Shown: positions 26,697 to 34,751 of the stretch, in pieces
Position numbering within the stretch: position 1 is the first letter of the stretch
Layout: each line of letters begins with the position of its first letter
Made by a program: the position numbers and the translations under genes
Assembly (NCBI GenBank): GCA_016719295.1
Contig: JADKAF010000001.1
Span: 3,038,001 to 3,102,000 of the forward strand
DNA length: 64,000 nucleotides
Origin: Planctomycetota bacterium
GTDB taxonomy: Bacteria; Planctomycetota; UBA1135; JADKAF01
Direction of reading: 5' to 3'
Notes under the pieces: model-generated
The model's database searches: none
What the model saw: only the letters and a program-made list of their open reading frames with translations
What the model was told of the DNA's origin: nothing

Positions 26697-27605
26697 TCAT
26701 TCTCCCGTTCGCCGGAGCACCACCCGTATCGGCACCCACCCCGCGAGCCCGAGCCACCGCACCCCCACCTCGAGCGCCGCCCGCCTCACAGCGCTCGGTC
26801 GGCGCCCCTCGCGCGCACGCAGCTCCGCCCACGCCGCGACGCTCGGATACTCCTTGTAGCGCGAGCACATCTCGAAGCCCGGCAGCGCGCGGCGCACCTC
26901 GCGCAAGGTCGCGAAGTCATGCACGTGTACCTGCGCGCCATCAGCGCCGGCCTCATAGGTCGGCACCGCGCGCCCGAGGCGCTTCGCGATGCGCACGCGC
27001 AGCGCACGCGGCAGCCAATGCACGAAGGGCAGTCCTGTGTCGTGGCGATCGATCGGGTCGCGGCGATTCGGCGTGTCGACGAAGAGATGGCCGCCGGGCC
27101 GGAGCAGTGCACCGGCCGCGGCGAGGAGCGGCGCCTGGCGTGCGCGCGGCACGTGCTCCAACACTTGGCGCAGCAGAACCCAATCGAAGCTCGCCGCGCG
27201 GAACGGCGGGCGGAGGCCATCGCCGACGAAGCGTGCGCAGCGCGCGTCGTGCTCGCGCGCGCGGCGGCCGACGAAGCGCAGGAGCTCGCGATCGAGGTCG
27301 AGCGCCGCGACGCGCGCTCCCGCGCGCGCGAGCGCCACCGCTTCGGCGCCGAAGCCCGCGCCGATGACGAGCACGCGCGCGTTCGCGATCGGCGCGTAGA
27401 GCGCGAGAACCTCTAGCAGCTCCGCGCGGCGGCGCACCTCGTCGAGGTGCTTCGAAACCCAAGCCTCCTCCTCGAAGGCCCAGTAGCGGCGGAACTCGCG
27501 GAACTGCCCGCGCTCGAGCTCGGAGAGGATCGCGGCGCGATAGCTCGTGTCGCCAGCGAGCCGCGACGCGATGGCGCGCAGCGCGGCGCGTTCCGCGTCG
27601 TTCAC
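26697..27605 (-). CDS. SAM-dependent methyltransferase
   Basis: 302 residues with a class I methyltransferase fold in the centre: motif I VLVIGAGFGAEAVALA (about residue 85), VAALDLDRELL (acidic end of strand 2), FDWVLLRQVLEHVP (motif IV region) and LLRPGGHLFVDTPNRRDP. The N-terminal 80 residues are helical. The target is unknown; the architecture resembles the Methyltransf_11/31 groups that act on small molecules or sugars. The GTG start overlaps the stop of the large secreted-protein gene (GTGA, 27602-27605), so expression is coupled to that gene, which is odd for an enzyme without an obvious exported substrate. Confidence 0.85.
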   Translation of the reverse strand: MNDAERAALRAIASRLAGDTSYRAAILSELERGQFREFRRYWAFEEEAWVSKHLDEVRRRAELLEVLALYAPIANARVLVIGAGFGAEAVALARAGARVAALDLDRELLRFVGRRAREHDARCARFVGDGLRPPFRAASFDWVLLRQVLEHVPRARQAPLLAAAGALLRPGGHLFVDTPNRRDPIDRHDTGLPFVHWLPRALRVRIAKRLGRAVPTYEAGADGAQVHVHDFATLREVRRALPGFEMCSRYKEYPSVAAWAELRAREGRRPSAVRRAALEVGVRWLGLAGWVPIRVVLRRTGE

Positions 27606-30600
27606 CGCGCGTCGAACCAGGCGGCGACGCCGGGCTGGAGCTTCGCACCGCCCCACTGCGCGGCGTTCGTACCGTCGACCTCGATCAGCGTGCCGGCATC
27701 CACCGCGAAGCCCTCGCCGAGCGAAGCGCCGGGCTGGCCGACTCCGGCGAGCAACAAGCGTGCGACGGCGCCTTGCGGGAAGTTCGTGAACACTTGCCGC
27801 GCGTTGCCCAGCACGGCGCAGCGGTCGGCGTAGAGAGAGCTGCCGTCGCCATTGCCGCGCGCGACGGCGAAGGCCAGATCGGAGAGCACGCAGCGCGAGA
27901 GCAGGATCTGCGCGTGCCCCTGCGCCTGGACCGCGATCTGGAAGCCGTCGACGAGGCAACGCTCCATGCCGAGCACGCCTTCGCGGAGGAGGACACCCGT
28001 CGCGTTCGGCCGCCCGAGGAGCTGGCAGCCGCGCAGCCAGACGAAGGACTCGCTGAAGTGGAGCCCCGCGCTGCCGCCGTCGATGCGCACCTGCTCCAGC
28101 GTGCAGCTCGAGCGCATGATCTGGAGGCCGTAGCCCTGCGTGCCGCGCAGCACGACTCCGGCGAGCACGAGCTCGTGCGCGCCATCGAGGAGCAAGGGCG
28201 AGGCGATCTCGACGCTGCCGATCTCGCGCGCCTCGATGCGCACGCTCTGGCCCCGCAGCGAGACGGGGCCGTGCGACGGATCTTCTTCGTAGCGCCCCGG
28301 CTCGAGCACGATGCGCGTGCCGGGCTCCGCGCGCTGCACCAGCTCGGCGAGATGAACGAGGCCTTGCTCGGGCGTCGCGACGATCGTCTGCTCGACGGAG
28401 AGCGGAGCGGTGAAGAGCGCGCCCAGCTTGCGCAGCGCGCGGCAACGCGCGCGCTCGCCCGAGAGCTCGGCCAAGCGCGTCGCGCGCCGCAGCGCCGGAC
28501 TCGCGAGCTCGGCTCCCGCGAAGAGCTCGAGCCCCGCGCGCACGAGCGGCCACTCGGCGCGCTCGTCGGCGGCGACGAGCTCGGCCCAGGTGAGCAGCGC
28601 CCAGGCTTCGTGCGGAGCGCGCGTGCTGGCCCAGCTCGCGATCCAGCGCGCGACATGCGCGCGCTGCCCGCTCGCGGCCGCCTGCAAGCGCTGCTCGACC
28701 TGCGCCGCATCGAAGCCGTAGCGCGCGCTGCGCTCGGCGAGCGGCGTCGAGGAGCGGAGCTCGGCGCCGGCCCAATCGCCCTCGCCCTGGCGCTGCCACG
28801 CGTCCAGCGTGCGGCGGAGCAGGCCGTCGCTGTCGCCGCCCGCGAGCGAGCGGCGCAGCGCGCTGCGCTCCGGAGTGGAGGGATCGGCTTCCGCGCCGCC
28901 GATCAGCGCTTCGTAGAGCCGCTCGCCGCGGCGCTCGGCGAGTGCCGCGGCGCGCAGCTCGGGAGGCAGGCCTTGGAGCTCGAGCTGCAGGCGCGCCTGC
29001 GCGCTGCCGGGATCGGCATCGGCGTCCGCGCTTCCATCCGCGCCCTGCAGCTCCTGCAGCATCGAGCGCGCGGCCTCGCCGGCTTCGCCTCCGGCATCCG
29101 CGAGCTTCTGCAGCGCGTCCTGCGCGAGCGAGCCGAGCAAGCGCAGGCGGCGCTCGCCTTCGGCGCGCAGCTCGTCGCTCTCGCTCGCGAGAGAGCGCAC
29201 GCTCTCCTCGACCAGCGAGTAGAGGCGCGGCCCGTCCTGCGGGTCGACCAGCAGCACCGTGCACGGCGGCGACCACGGAGAGCGCCGACCGTCCCGATCG
29301 AGACCGCGCACGAGGTACTCGGCGCTGAGCTCGCCCGCTGGCGGAGCGTCCTCGAAGCTCTTGGCGTCGGGCGGGCAGGGCAGGCGCTCGAGCGCGCCGC
29401 CGCGCTTGCGCCGCGCGAGCTCGCTCGCGGCGTGAGGGTGCTTCCACTCGGCCAGCACGCGCCCGTTCTTCCACTCGAGGCGCGGAGCCTGCGGCGCGCG
29501 CAGGAAGCCGTCGGCACCCGGCGGCGCGAGCTCGAGCTCGAGCTCGGCTTCGAAGCCGGCGCGGCCCTTGCCCCCGAGACGCAGCAAACGCACGCGGCCG
29601 AGGAGCCCCTCCGCGGTGCGCACCAGCGCTTCGCCCTCCGGCTGCAGGAAGAGCTGCTGGATCGCGAAGCCGTCCTCGCCGACGACGAGCGCGCCATCGC
29701 TCGCCGAGGCGAAGCGCGCGTCGAGGATCCCGCCCCCGGAGCCGGGCTCGAGCTGCAGCCCGCTGTCGTAGATCTGCAGCACGCGGAGGTGCACGTTGCG
29801 GCCGGCGACGCGCGCTTCGTAGAGGTCGAGCTCGCTGCCGTTGCCGATCGTCGCGCGCCAAGTCTCGCCTGCGCCCTGCGCGACGGGCAGCGCCAGCGCT
29901 TCGGCCGCGAGGCCGCTCTTCCCACCCTCGAGCAAGGGCACGAGCTCGTAGCGATAGCAGCGCGCGGGATCGGCGCTCGCGTCGAGATGCGCGTCGCCGG
30001 CGATCTCGAGCTCGAGCGCGCCGGCCTCCGGCTTCAGATCGTCACCCGCCGTACCGAACGGCGCGCGCCGCAAGAGGTGCTTGCGCCCGCCCGAGGTCCA
30101 GCGCAGGCGGCGTTGGGAGCCTTCGATCTCGATGCGGAAGTCGGCGGGCGGCGGCGAGAAACGCGGGATCCCCGCGTCCTCGACGACGGCGCGGAGCTCG
30201 ACGCCGCCGGTCGGCAGCGCGCGGAGCCAGAGACGAGCGTAGTGCCCCTCCGCGCTCTGCAGCACGAAGCCGCCTCCCGAACCCAGCGCCTCCGGCTCGG
30301 CCCGCAGGCCATCGATCGGAAGCGCGAAGAGCTTCTCGACCTCGGCACGCGAGCCGAAGGGCAGCCGCGCGAGCTTCGCGCCGCCGAGCGGCTCGAGCTG
30401 CAGCATGCCGTCGGGCGCCACCTTGCCGGGGATCGCGAGCCCCTTCAGCGCTAGGTCCGCGCGCGCCTCGCCGAAGCGCTCGACGCTGAGCACGACGCCG
30501 GTCTCGAGATCGAGGTGCCCCCCGGGATAGAGCTGGAGCGCGAGCTGGCGCACGGCCCCCTGCGCCGCGAGCGGAGCGGCGAGGCCGGCCAGGGCGAAGG

Positions 30601-30634
30601 CGGAGAGGGTGCTGCTGCGGAGGAGTCGGCGCAT
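27602..30634 (-). CDS. Large exported protein with C-terminal parallel beta-helix
   Basis: 1010 residues. A signal peptide (MRRLLRSSTLSAFALAGLAA, cleavage near PLAAQG) begins at ATG 30634. Residues about 25-400 are beta-rich. Around 400-520 there is a fibronectin-like segment (APRLEWKNGRVLAEW, AEYLVRGLDRDGRRSPWSPP). Residues 525-750 are helical and Glu/Ala/Arg-rich. The last 260 residues form a right-handed beta-helix of the pectate-lyase/NosD kind: EPGTRIVLEPGRYEED, VSLRGQSVRIEAREIG, repeated CTLEQVRIDGG- and LSRCVLSDLAF-like coils. No catalytic residues are identifiable. Probably a cell-surface or periplasmic protein; function unknown. Confidence 0.75.
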   Translation of the reverse strand: MRRLLRSSTLSAFALAGLAAPLAAQGAVRQLALQLYPGGHLDLETGVVLSVERFGEARADLALKGLAIPGKVAPDGMLQLEPLGGAKLARLPFGSRAEVEKLFALPIDGLRAEPEALGSGGGFVLQSAEGHYARLWLRALPTGGVELRAVVEDAGIPRFSPPPADFRIEIEGSQRRLRWTSGGRKHLLRRAPFGTAGDDLKPEAGALELEIAGDAHLDASADPARCYRYELVPLLEGGKSGLAAEALALPVAQGAGETWRATIGNGSELDLYEARVAGRNVHLRVLQIYDSGLQLEPGSGGGILDARFASASDGALVVGEDGFAIQQLFLQPEGEALVRTAEGLLGRVRLLRLGGKGRAGFEAELELELAPPGADGFLRAPQAPRLEWKNGRVLAEWKHPHAASELARRKRGGALERLPCPPDAKSFEDAPPAGELSAEYLVRGLDRDGRRSPWSPPCTVLLVDPQDGPRLYSLVEESVRSLASESDELRAEGERRLRLLGSLAQDALQKLADAGGEAGEAARSMLQELQGADGSADADADPGSAQARLQLELQGLPPELRAAALAERRGERLYEALIGGAEADPSTPERSALRRSLAGGDSDGLLRRTLDAWQRQGEGDWAGAELRSSTPLAERSARYGFDAAQVEQRLQAAASGQRAHVARWIASWASTRAPHEAWALLTWAELVAADERAEWPLVRAGLELFAGAELASPALRRATRLAELSGERARCRALRKLGALFTAPLSVEQTIVATPEQGLVHLAELVQRAEPGTRIVLEPGRYEEDPSHGPVSLRGQSVRIEAREIGSVEIASPLLLDGAHELVLAGVVLRGTQGYGLQIMRSSCTLEQVRIDGGSAGLHFSESFVWLRGCQLLGRPNATGVLLREGVLGMERCLVDGFQIAVQAQGHAQILLSRCVLSDLAFAVARGNGDGSSLYADRCAVLGNARQVFTNFPQGAVARLLLAGVGQPGASLGEGFAVDAGTLIEVDGTNAAQWGGAKLQPGVAAWFDAR

Positions 30635-30658
30635 CGCGAAAAAGGGTCGCGTGGATCG

Positions 30659-30687
30659 TTGCCTCCGGCAAGCCTCCTGCATACACT
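30659..30687 (+). promoter_or_regulatory. Candidate sigma-70-type promoter of tRNA-Ala
   Basis: TTGCCT (30659-30664), 17 bases, then TACACT (30682-30687), each matching four of six consensus positions. The predicted start, about 30694, is a dozen bases before the mature tRNA, which is reasonable for a stable RNA. Confidence 0.4.
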
Positions 30688-30705
30688 CCCGGCCCTTTTC
30701 TGCCC

Positions 30706-30778
<73 letters not shown>

Positions 30779-30787
30779 ACCCCGGAA

Positions 30788-30885
30788 CACGAGCCGTCGG
30801 CAAACAGCTGACGGCTCGTGCCGTTTCGTGCGAGCTGCCGGCTCGTGCCGCTTCGCGGGAGCTGACGGCTCGCGCCGTTCGGGGG
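30788..30885. repeat. Hairpin and three 27-bp repeats downstream of tRNA-Ala
   Basis: Starting ten bases after the tRNA, CACGAGCCGTC (30788-30798) pairs perfectly with GACGGCTCGTG (30810-30820). The second arm belongs to the first of three imperfect tandem 27-base units (30806-30832, 30833-30859, 30860-30885) built on AGCTGACGGCTCGTGCCGTT. The hairpin may terminate the tRNA transcript; the repeats extend beyond what a terminator needs. Confidence 0.7.
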
Positions 30886-31067
30886 CGGGCCGGGGTTGCG
30901 CAGGGCTTTCCTCCTCCGGGCCCGAACGCTTCGGGCCCGAACGAGCCGCGCCGGATGCCTCCCCGTCGTTCCACACGGCGCGGCGCGGTGTAATGCCGGT
31001 CCCTCCTGCTGCGTCCTCTTGGTCGTCACCCGCGGCGGCTCCGCTCGCGGTCTCACGGAGACAATCG

Positions 31068-31559
31068 ATGAATACGTTCGTACAGAAGCTCGATCGCCTG
31101 TGCGCCAGCATGGTGCGCCCCCTCGCCTTCCTCATCGTCCTCATCACGCGGCTCGCCCTCGGGCTCTCGTTCTTCTTTGCCGGCAAGGGCAAGCTCGCCG
31201 ACCTCGAGAACGTCACGAAGAACTTCGAGGGCCTCGGCATCCCGATGGCCTCGATCCAAGCGCCGTTCGTCGGCGGCCTCGAGCTCGTCGGTGGCGCGGC
31301 CATCGCTCTCGGCCTGCTGACGCGCCCCTTCGCCGCGATCTTGAGCATGGTGATGGTCGTCGCTCTGATCTCCGCGCACGGCGGCGACATGAGCGCGGCC
31401 TTCGCCTTCGACGGCAAGAGGCAGCTCATCGACATCCACGCGTTCTTCTATCTGCTCTTCCTGCTCTGGATCTGGGTCTACGGGCCAGGGCGATTGAGCG
31501 TCGATTCGCTGCTCTTCGACACCGAAGCGCAGCCGCAGGGCAAGAGCGCGAAGAGCTGA
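31068..31559 (+). CDS. DoxX family membrane protein
   Basis: 163 residues with four hydrophobic helices and the DoxX pattern: LITRLALGLSFFFAGKGKL in helix 1, LENVTKNFEGLGIP, GLELVGGAAIALGLLTRPFA and a final YLLFLLWIWVYGPGRLSVD. DoxX proteins are small quinone/thiol-redox or integrity-related membrane proteins whose exact chemistry is mostly unknown. A GGAG lies seven bases before ATG 31068. It is a clear paralogue of the DoxX gene at 42807 in the bufferin-type operon (shared GKL..LE, LGIP and LELVGGA..LG..TR motifs). The aldo/keto reductase gene follows 13 bases later. Confidence 0.9.
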   Translation: MNTFVQKLDRLCASMVRPLAFLIVLITRLALGLSFFFAGKGKLADLENVTKNFEGLGIPMASIQAPFVGGLELVGGAAIALGLLTRPFAAILSMVMVVALISAHGGDMSAAFAFDGKRQLIDIHAFFYLLFLLWIWVYGPGRLSVDSLLFDTEAQPQGKSAKS

Positions 31560-31572
31560 GCGGTCGCGCCCC

Positions 31573-32427
31573 TTGAGCGCGCTCGACTGGTTCACCGCCG
31601 CGAGCGGCGTCCGCGTGCCGCAGCTGATCTACGGCACGGCGTGGAAGAAGGAGCGCACGGCGGAGCTCGTCGCGCAGGCCCTAGCTGCGGGCTTTCGCGG
31701 CATCGACACGGCGTGTCAGCCGAAGCACTACGACGAAGAGCGCGTCGGCGAGGCGATCGCCGACGCGCTCTCTCGCCGTGTGCTCCGCCGCGAAGAGCTC
31801 TACCTGCAGACCAAGTTCACCTCCGTCGACGGGCAAGATCCGCGGCGCATCCCCTATGACCCGCGCGCGCCGCTCTCCGAGCAGGTCGCGCAGTCGTTTG
31901 CGCGCTCGCTCCGGAACCTGCGCACCACCTATCTCGACGCGCTGGTCCTGCACTCGCCGCTCGCGACGCGCGCGCAGACGAGCGAGGTGTGGCGCGCGAT
32001 GCAGGCGCTCTGCGACGGGCAGCGCGTGCGGCAGCTCGGCCTCAGCAACTGCTACGACCTGCGCGAGCTGCGCTGGCTCTGCGAAGCGCACGAGCTCGCG
32101 CCGAGCGTCTTGCAGAACCGCTTCTACGCGGAGACCGGCTACGACCGCGAGCTGCGCGCCTACTGCAAGGAGCGCGGCATCCTCTATCAGAGCTTCTGGA
32201 CCCTCTCGGCGAATCCTCGCCTCCTCGCGCACCCGACCGTCCGCTCGATCGCGGCGCACCGCGCGGCGACGCCGGCGCAGATCCTCTTCCGCTGGCTCAC
32301 CCTCGAAGGCTGCGCCCCGCTGACCGGCACGCAGTCCGCGGAGCACATGCGGGAGTCGCTGGCGATCTTCGGGATCGAGCTCGGCGGCGAAGAGCGCGCG
32401 CGGATCGGCGCGCTGCTCCACGGCTAG
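31573..32427 (+). CDS. Aldo/keto reductase
   Basis: 284 residues, NAD(P)H-dependent carbonyl reductase of the AKR superfamily. The catalytic tetrad is visible: Asp in GFRGIDTA, Tyr in PKHYDEERVG, Lys in LQTKFT and His in DALVLHSPL; LGLSNCYDLRELRW and PAQILFRW are further family motifs. The start is TTG 31573, directly before SALDWFTAASGVRVPQLIYGTA, and no other start would preserve the first beta strand. It is 13 bases downstream of DoxX and likely co-transcribed. Physiological substrate unknown. Confidence 0.92.
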   Translation: MSALDWFTAASGVRVPQLIYGTAWKKERTAELVAQALAAGFRGIDTACQPKHYDEERVGEAIADALSRRVLRREELYLQTKFTSVDGQDPRRIPYDPRAPLSEQVAQSFARSLRNLRTTYLDALVLHSPLATRAQTSEVWRAMQALCDGQRVRQLGLSNCYDLRELRWLCEAHELAPSVLQNRFYAETGYDRELRAYCKERGILYQSFWTLSANPRLLAHPTVRSIAAHRAATPAQILFRWLTLEGCAPLTGTQSAEHMRESLAIFGIELGGEERARIGALLHG

Positions 32428-32547
32428 TGGAGCGGACGAGCGGATAGGAAATCGGGATTCCGAACCCCGATAGCGTACGTGGCGGCAAAGCACCGGTGGA
32501 GGTGCGGCCGCACCTCACCCGTCCATCCGCTGCTCCGAGATCACCTC

Positions 32548-34098
32548 ATGACAATCACGCCCCGCGCCCTCGCCCTCCTAGCGCTCGCCGCCGCCCCCGC
32601 CGCCGCGCAGCTCCCCAGCCCGAACCCCATCCCACGCACGGCGCCTCGCGCCGCGTGGAGCCTGGTTTCGGGCGTGGTCAATCCGACGCAGCGCCGCGAG
32701 AACCCGGGTGCGGCGAGCAACACGCACCTCTACGTCTTCGGCGGGCGCAACGGCAACGCCAACACGACGGTCCACAACGCCCTCTACGAGTACAACGGCA
32801 CGAGCTGGACCCTGCGGAACGGCGACACCGCGGCCACGACCGTCCCCACCGCGCGCGGCGGCGCGTGCGTCGCGTGGAACTTCTCGACCAATAAGCTGAT
32901 GGTCTTCGGCGGCGACACCGGCACCGGTCTCGTCGGCGGCCCCGCGGTTCCGACGACGCTGCTCGGCGACACCTGGGAATGGGATCCGCAGACGAACGCC
33001 TGGACCGATCTCACGCCGTCGCTCGCCGTCTCGCCGTCGCCTCGCCGCTTCTCGGCGATGAGCTGGGATGCGAGCACGGGCGGCATGATCCTCTTCGGCG
33101 GTGACGTGGCCATTCCCGCGGCTCTCGCGAACGACACCTGGCTCTTCTCGAACGGCTCGTGGACGCAGCTCAACCCGGCCACGGCTCCCAGCGCGCGCCG
33201 TCAGCACAGCCTCGTCTCGCGCCCCGAGATGGGCGACGTGCTCCTGTGCGCCGGCGTCACCAACCCGGCCGTTCCCACTGGCACCAACGCGCTCGATGTC
33301 TGGGCCCTCCAGGCCGGCAACTGGGTGCAGCTCAACGACGGCTCGCAGACCTTTCCGCACGGCTGCGTAGGGAACCAAGCGGTCTACGACCAGATCCGCC
33401 GGCGCGTCGTGCTGCAGGGCGGCAACGGCCTCCGCGTGATCGACAACACGCTCCCCTCGGCGTGGGATGGCTCGCCTTCGACCTGGTGCAGCGAATTCGA
33501 CAGCCGCACCAATCAGTGGGTCCTCTACGGCGCGGCGACCTTCAACGTCGCCGATCCGGTGATCGGGCGCGCGAGCCGCTACTTCGCCGCGTACGTGCCC
33601 GCGCTCGGCAAGGTCTACAAGCTGAGCGGGCAGAACCCGTCGGGCACGGGCACGACGACCGGCCTCTGCGCCTACCAGGCGACGCCCGTCGCCTCCGCGG
33701 TGGCCTACGGCAACGGCTGCAGCGGCAGCGCCGGTCCCGTGGCGCTCGCCAGCGTCTTCCCCAACGACCGCCCCTGGATCGGAGCGAACTTCGACTTCGC
33801 CGCGAGCGGCATCGCCCCCGGCGGCTTCGCGCTCGGCGTCGTCGGCTTCTCGCAGATCCAGATCCCGCTCTCGGTGATCGGCCCCGCGGGCCTGCCGGGC
33901 TGCGACTTCCTCTGCGCGCTCGACCTGAGCTTCACCATGCCGGTCAACGCCGGCATCGCCTCGGCGTCGTTCCCGATCCCGAACGGCAGCTTCCTCGCCG
34001 GTGGCTTCGTGCACCAGCAAGTGCTGCAGATCGAGCTCGCGCCGACGCTCGCGCTCAGCTCGTCGAACGGCATGACCTCGACGATCGGCTTCCCCTGA
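32548..34098 (+). CDS. Secreted kelch-repeat protein with planctomycete C-terminal module
   Basis: 516 residues. Signal peptide MTITPRALALLALAAAPAAAQ, so ATG 32548 is preferred over upstream codons. Residues about 35-380 contain at least five kelch-like blades (LYVFGGRNGNANTT, LMVFGGDTGTG, TWEWDPQTNAWTDLTP, MILFGGDVA, DTWLFSNGSWTQLNP). The final 130 residues (YGNGCSGSAGPVALAS, ALGVVGFSQIQIPL, FLAGGFVHQQVLQIELAP) match the module at the end of the gene at position 2 and more weakly the end of the gene at 62496. Predicted to be exported. The propeller usually serves binding, so an adhesion or surface role is plausible. Confidence 0.8.
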   Translation: MTITPRALALLALAAAPAAAQLPSPNPIPRTAPRAAWSLVSGVVNPTQRRENPGAASNTHLYVFGGRNGNANTTVHNALYEYNGTSWTLRNGDTAATTVPTARGGACVAWNFSTNKLMVFGGDTGTGLVGGPAVPTTLLGDTWEWDPQTNAWTDLTPSLAVSPSPRRFSAMSWDASTGGMILFGGDVAIPAALANDTWLFSNGSWTQLNPATAPSARRQHSLVSRPEMGDVLLCAGVTNPAVPTGTNALDVWALQAGNWVQLNDGSQTFPHGCVGNQAVYDQIRRRVVLQGGNGLRVIDNTLPSAWDGSPSTWCSEFDSRTNQWVLYGAATFNVADPVIGRASRYFAAYVPALGKVYKLSGQNPSGTGTTTGLCAYQATPVASAVAYGNGCSGSAGPVALASVFPNDRPWIGANFDFAASGIAPGGFALGVVGFSQIQIPLSVIGPAGLPGCDFLCALDLSFTMPVNAGIASASFPIPNGSFLAGGFVHQQVLQIELAPTLALSSSNGMTSTIGFP

Positions 34099-34113
34099 GC
34101 GCGCACACCCCGC

Positions 34114-34740
34114 TCAGGGATAGCCGGGGATCTGCGCGCCGAGCACGATCTGTCTCTCGGCGCGCCAGCCTCCGCCCGGCAGCGGCTCCGGCGTCGCGAT
34201 CCCGGAGCCACCGCGCCCGAGATCGAATGCCGCGCGCTTCGCCGCGGTGAGCCGCGGATCGTCGGCGAACAGGAGATCGTCGACGTAGTAGATGCAGCGC
34301 CCCGGCTAGAGCACGTGCAGATGCACGTGCTCGGGCAGGTCGGTGCCGGGATAGCCGCCGGGACGAATCGTATCGAAGGCGAAGCGACCTTCCGCGTCGC
34401 TGCGCACCCACGCCCGCAAGGGCCCGTGACGACGTCCTTCCTCGGAGCGCGCGCCGAGGTCAGGCGGATAGATCCCGCGCGCATCGGTGTGATAGGCGTA
34501 AATCACGATGCCCGCCGCGGGCCGTCCCTCGCGATCCACCACGCGGCCCGCGAGCTCGAGCGGTGTACCAGGCTCGCCCATCGGCGCGATACGCGCGCGT
34601 GAGCCAAAGGTCTCGGGCAAGCCATCGAAGACGGCTTCGCAGCCTTCGCAGAGGAGGCCGACGATCGGCTCGCGATACGCGGAGCTGCACGCTGCAGCGC
34701 TCAGCGCCAAACCGATCGGCAGGACGATCCTCGTTCTCAT
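34114..34740 (-). pseudogene. Intradiol dioxygenase-like lipoprotein gene with an in-frame TAG
   Basis: The frame from ATG 34740 encodes 144 residues, stops at TAG (34306-34308), then continues without another stop for 63 codons to TGA 34114-34116. Both halves belong to one protein. The first has LELAGRVVDREGRPAAG and RFAFDTIRPGGYPG; HVHLHVL ends at the TAG and is followed in frame by PGRCIYYVDDLLFADDP, the natural continuation in this family. The four expected iron ligands (Tyr 91, Tyr 130, His 138, His 140) lie before the stop. One base change (GAG to TAG) explains it. Alternatives: sequencing error, readthrough, or a functional truncation. The N-terminus has a secretion signal with a possible lipid cysteine at 18. 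Confidence 0.8.
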
Positions 34741-34751
34741 CTCCGATCCTC

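Noticed and set aside
30788..30885. CRISPR array
   Set aside because: Units of 27 bases follow one another without spacers and are only three; no cas genes are present.
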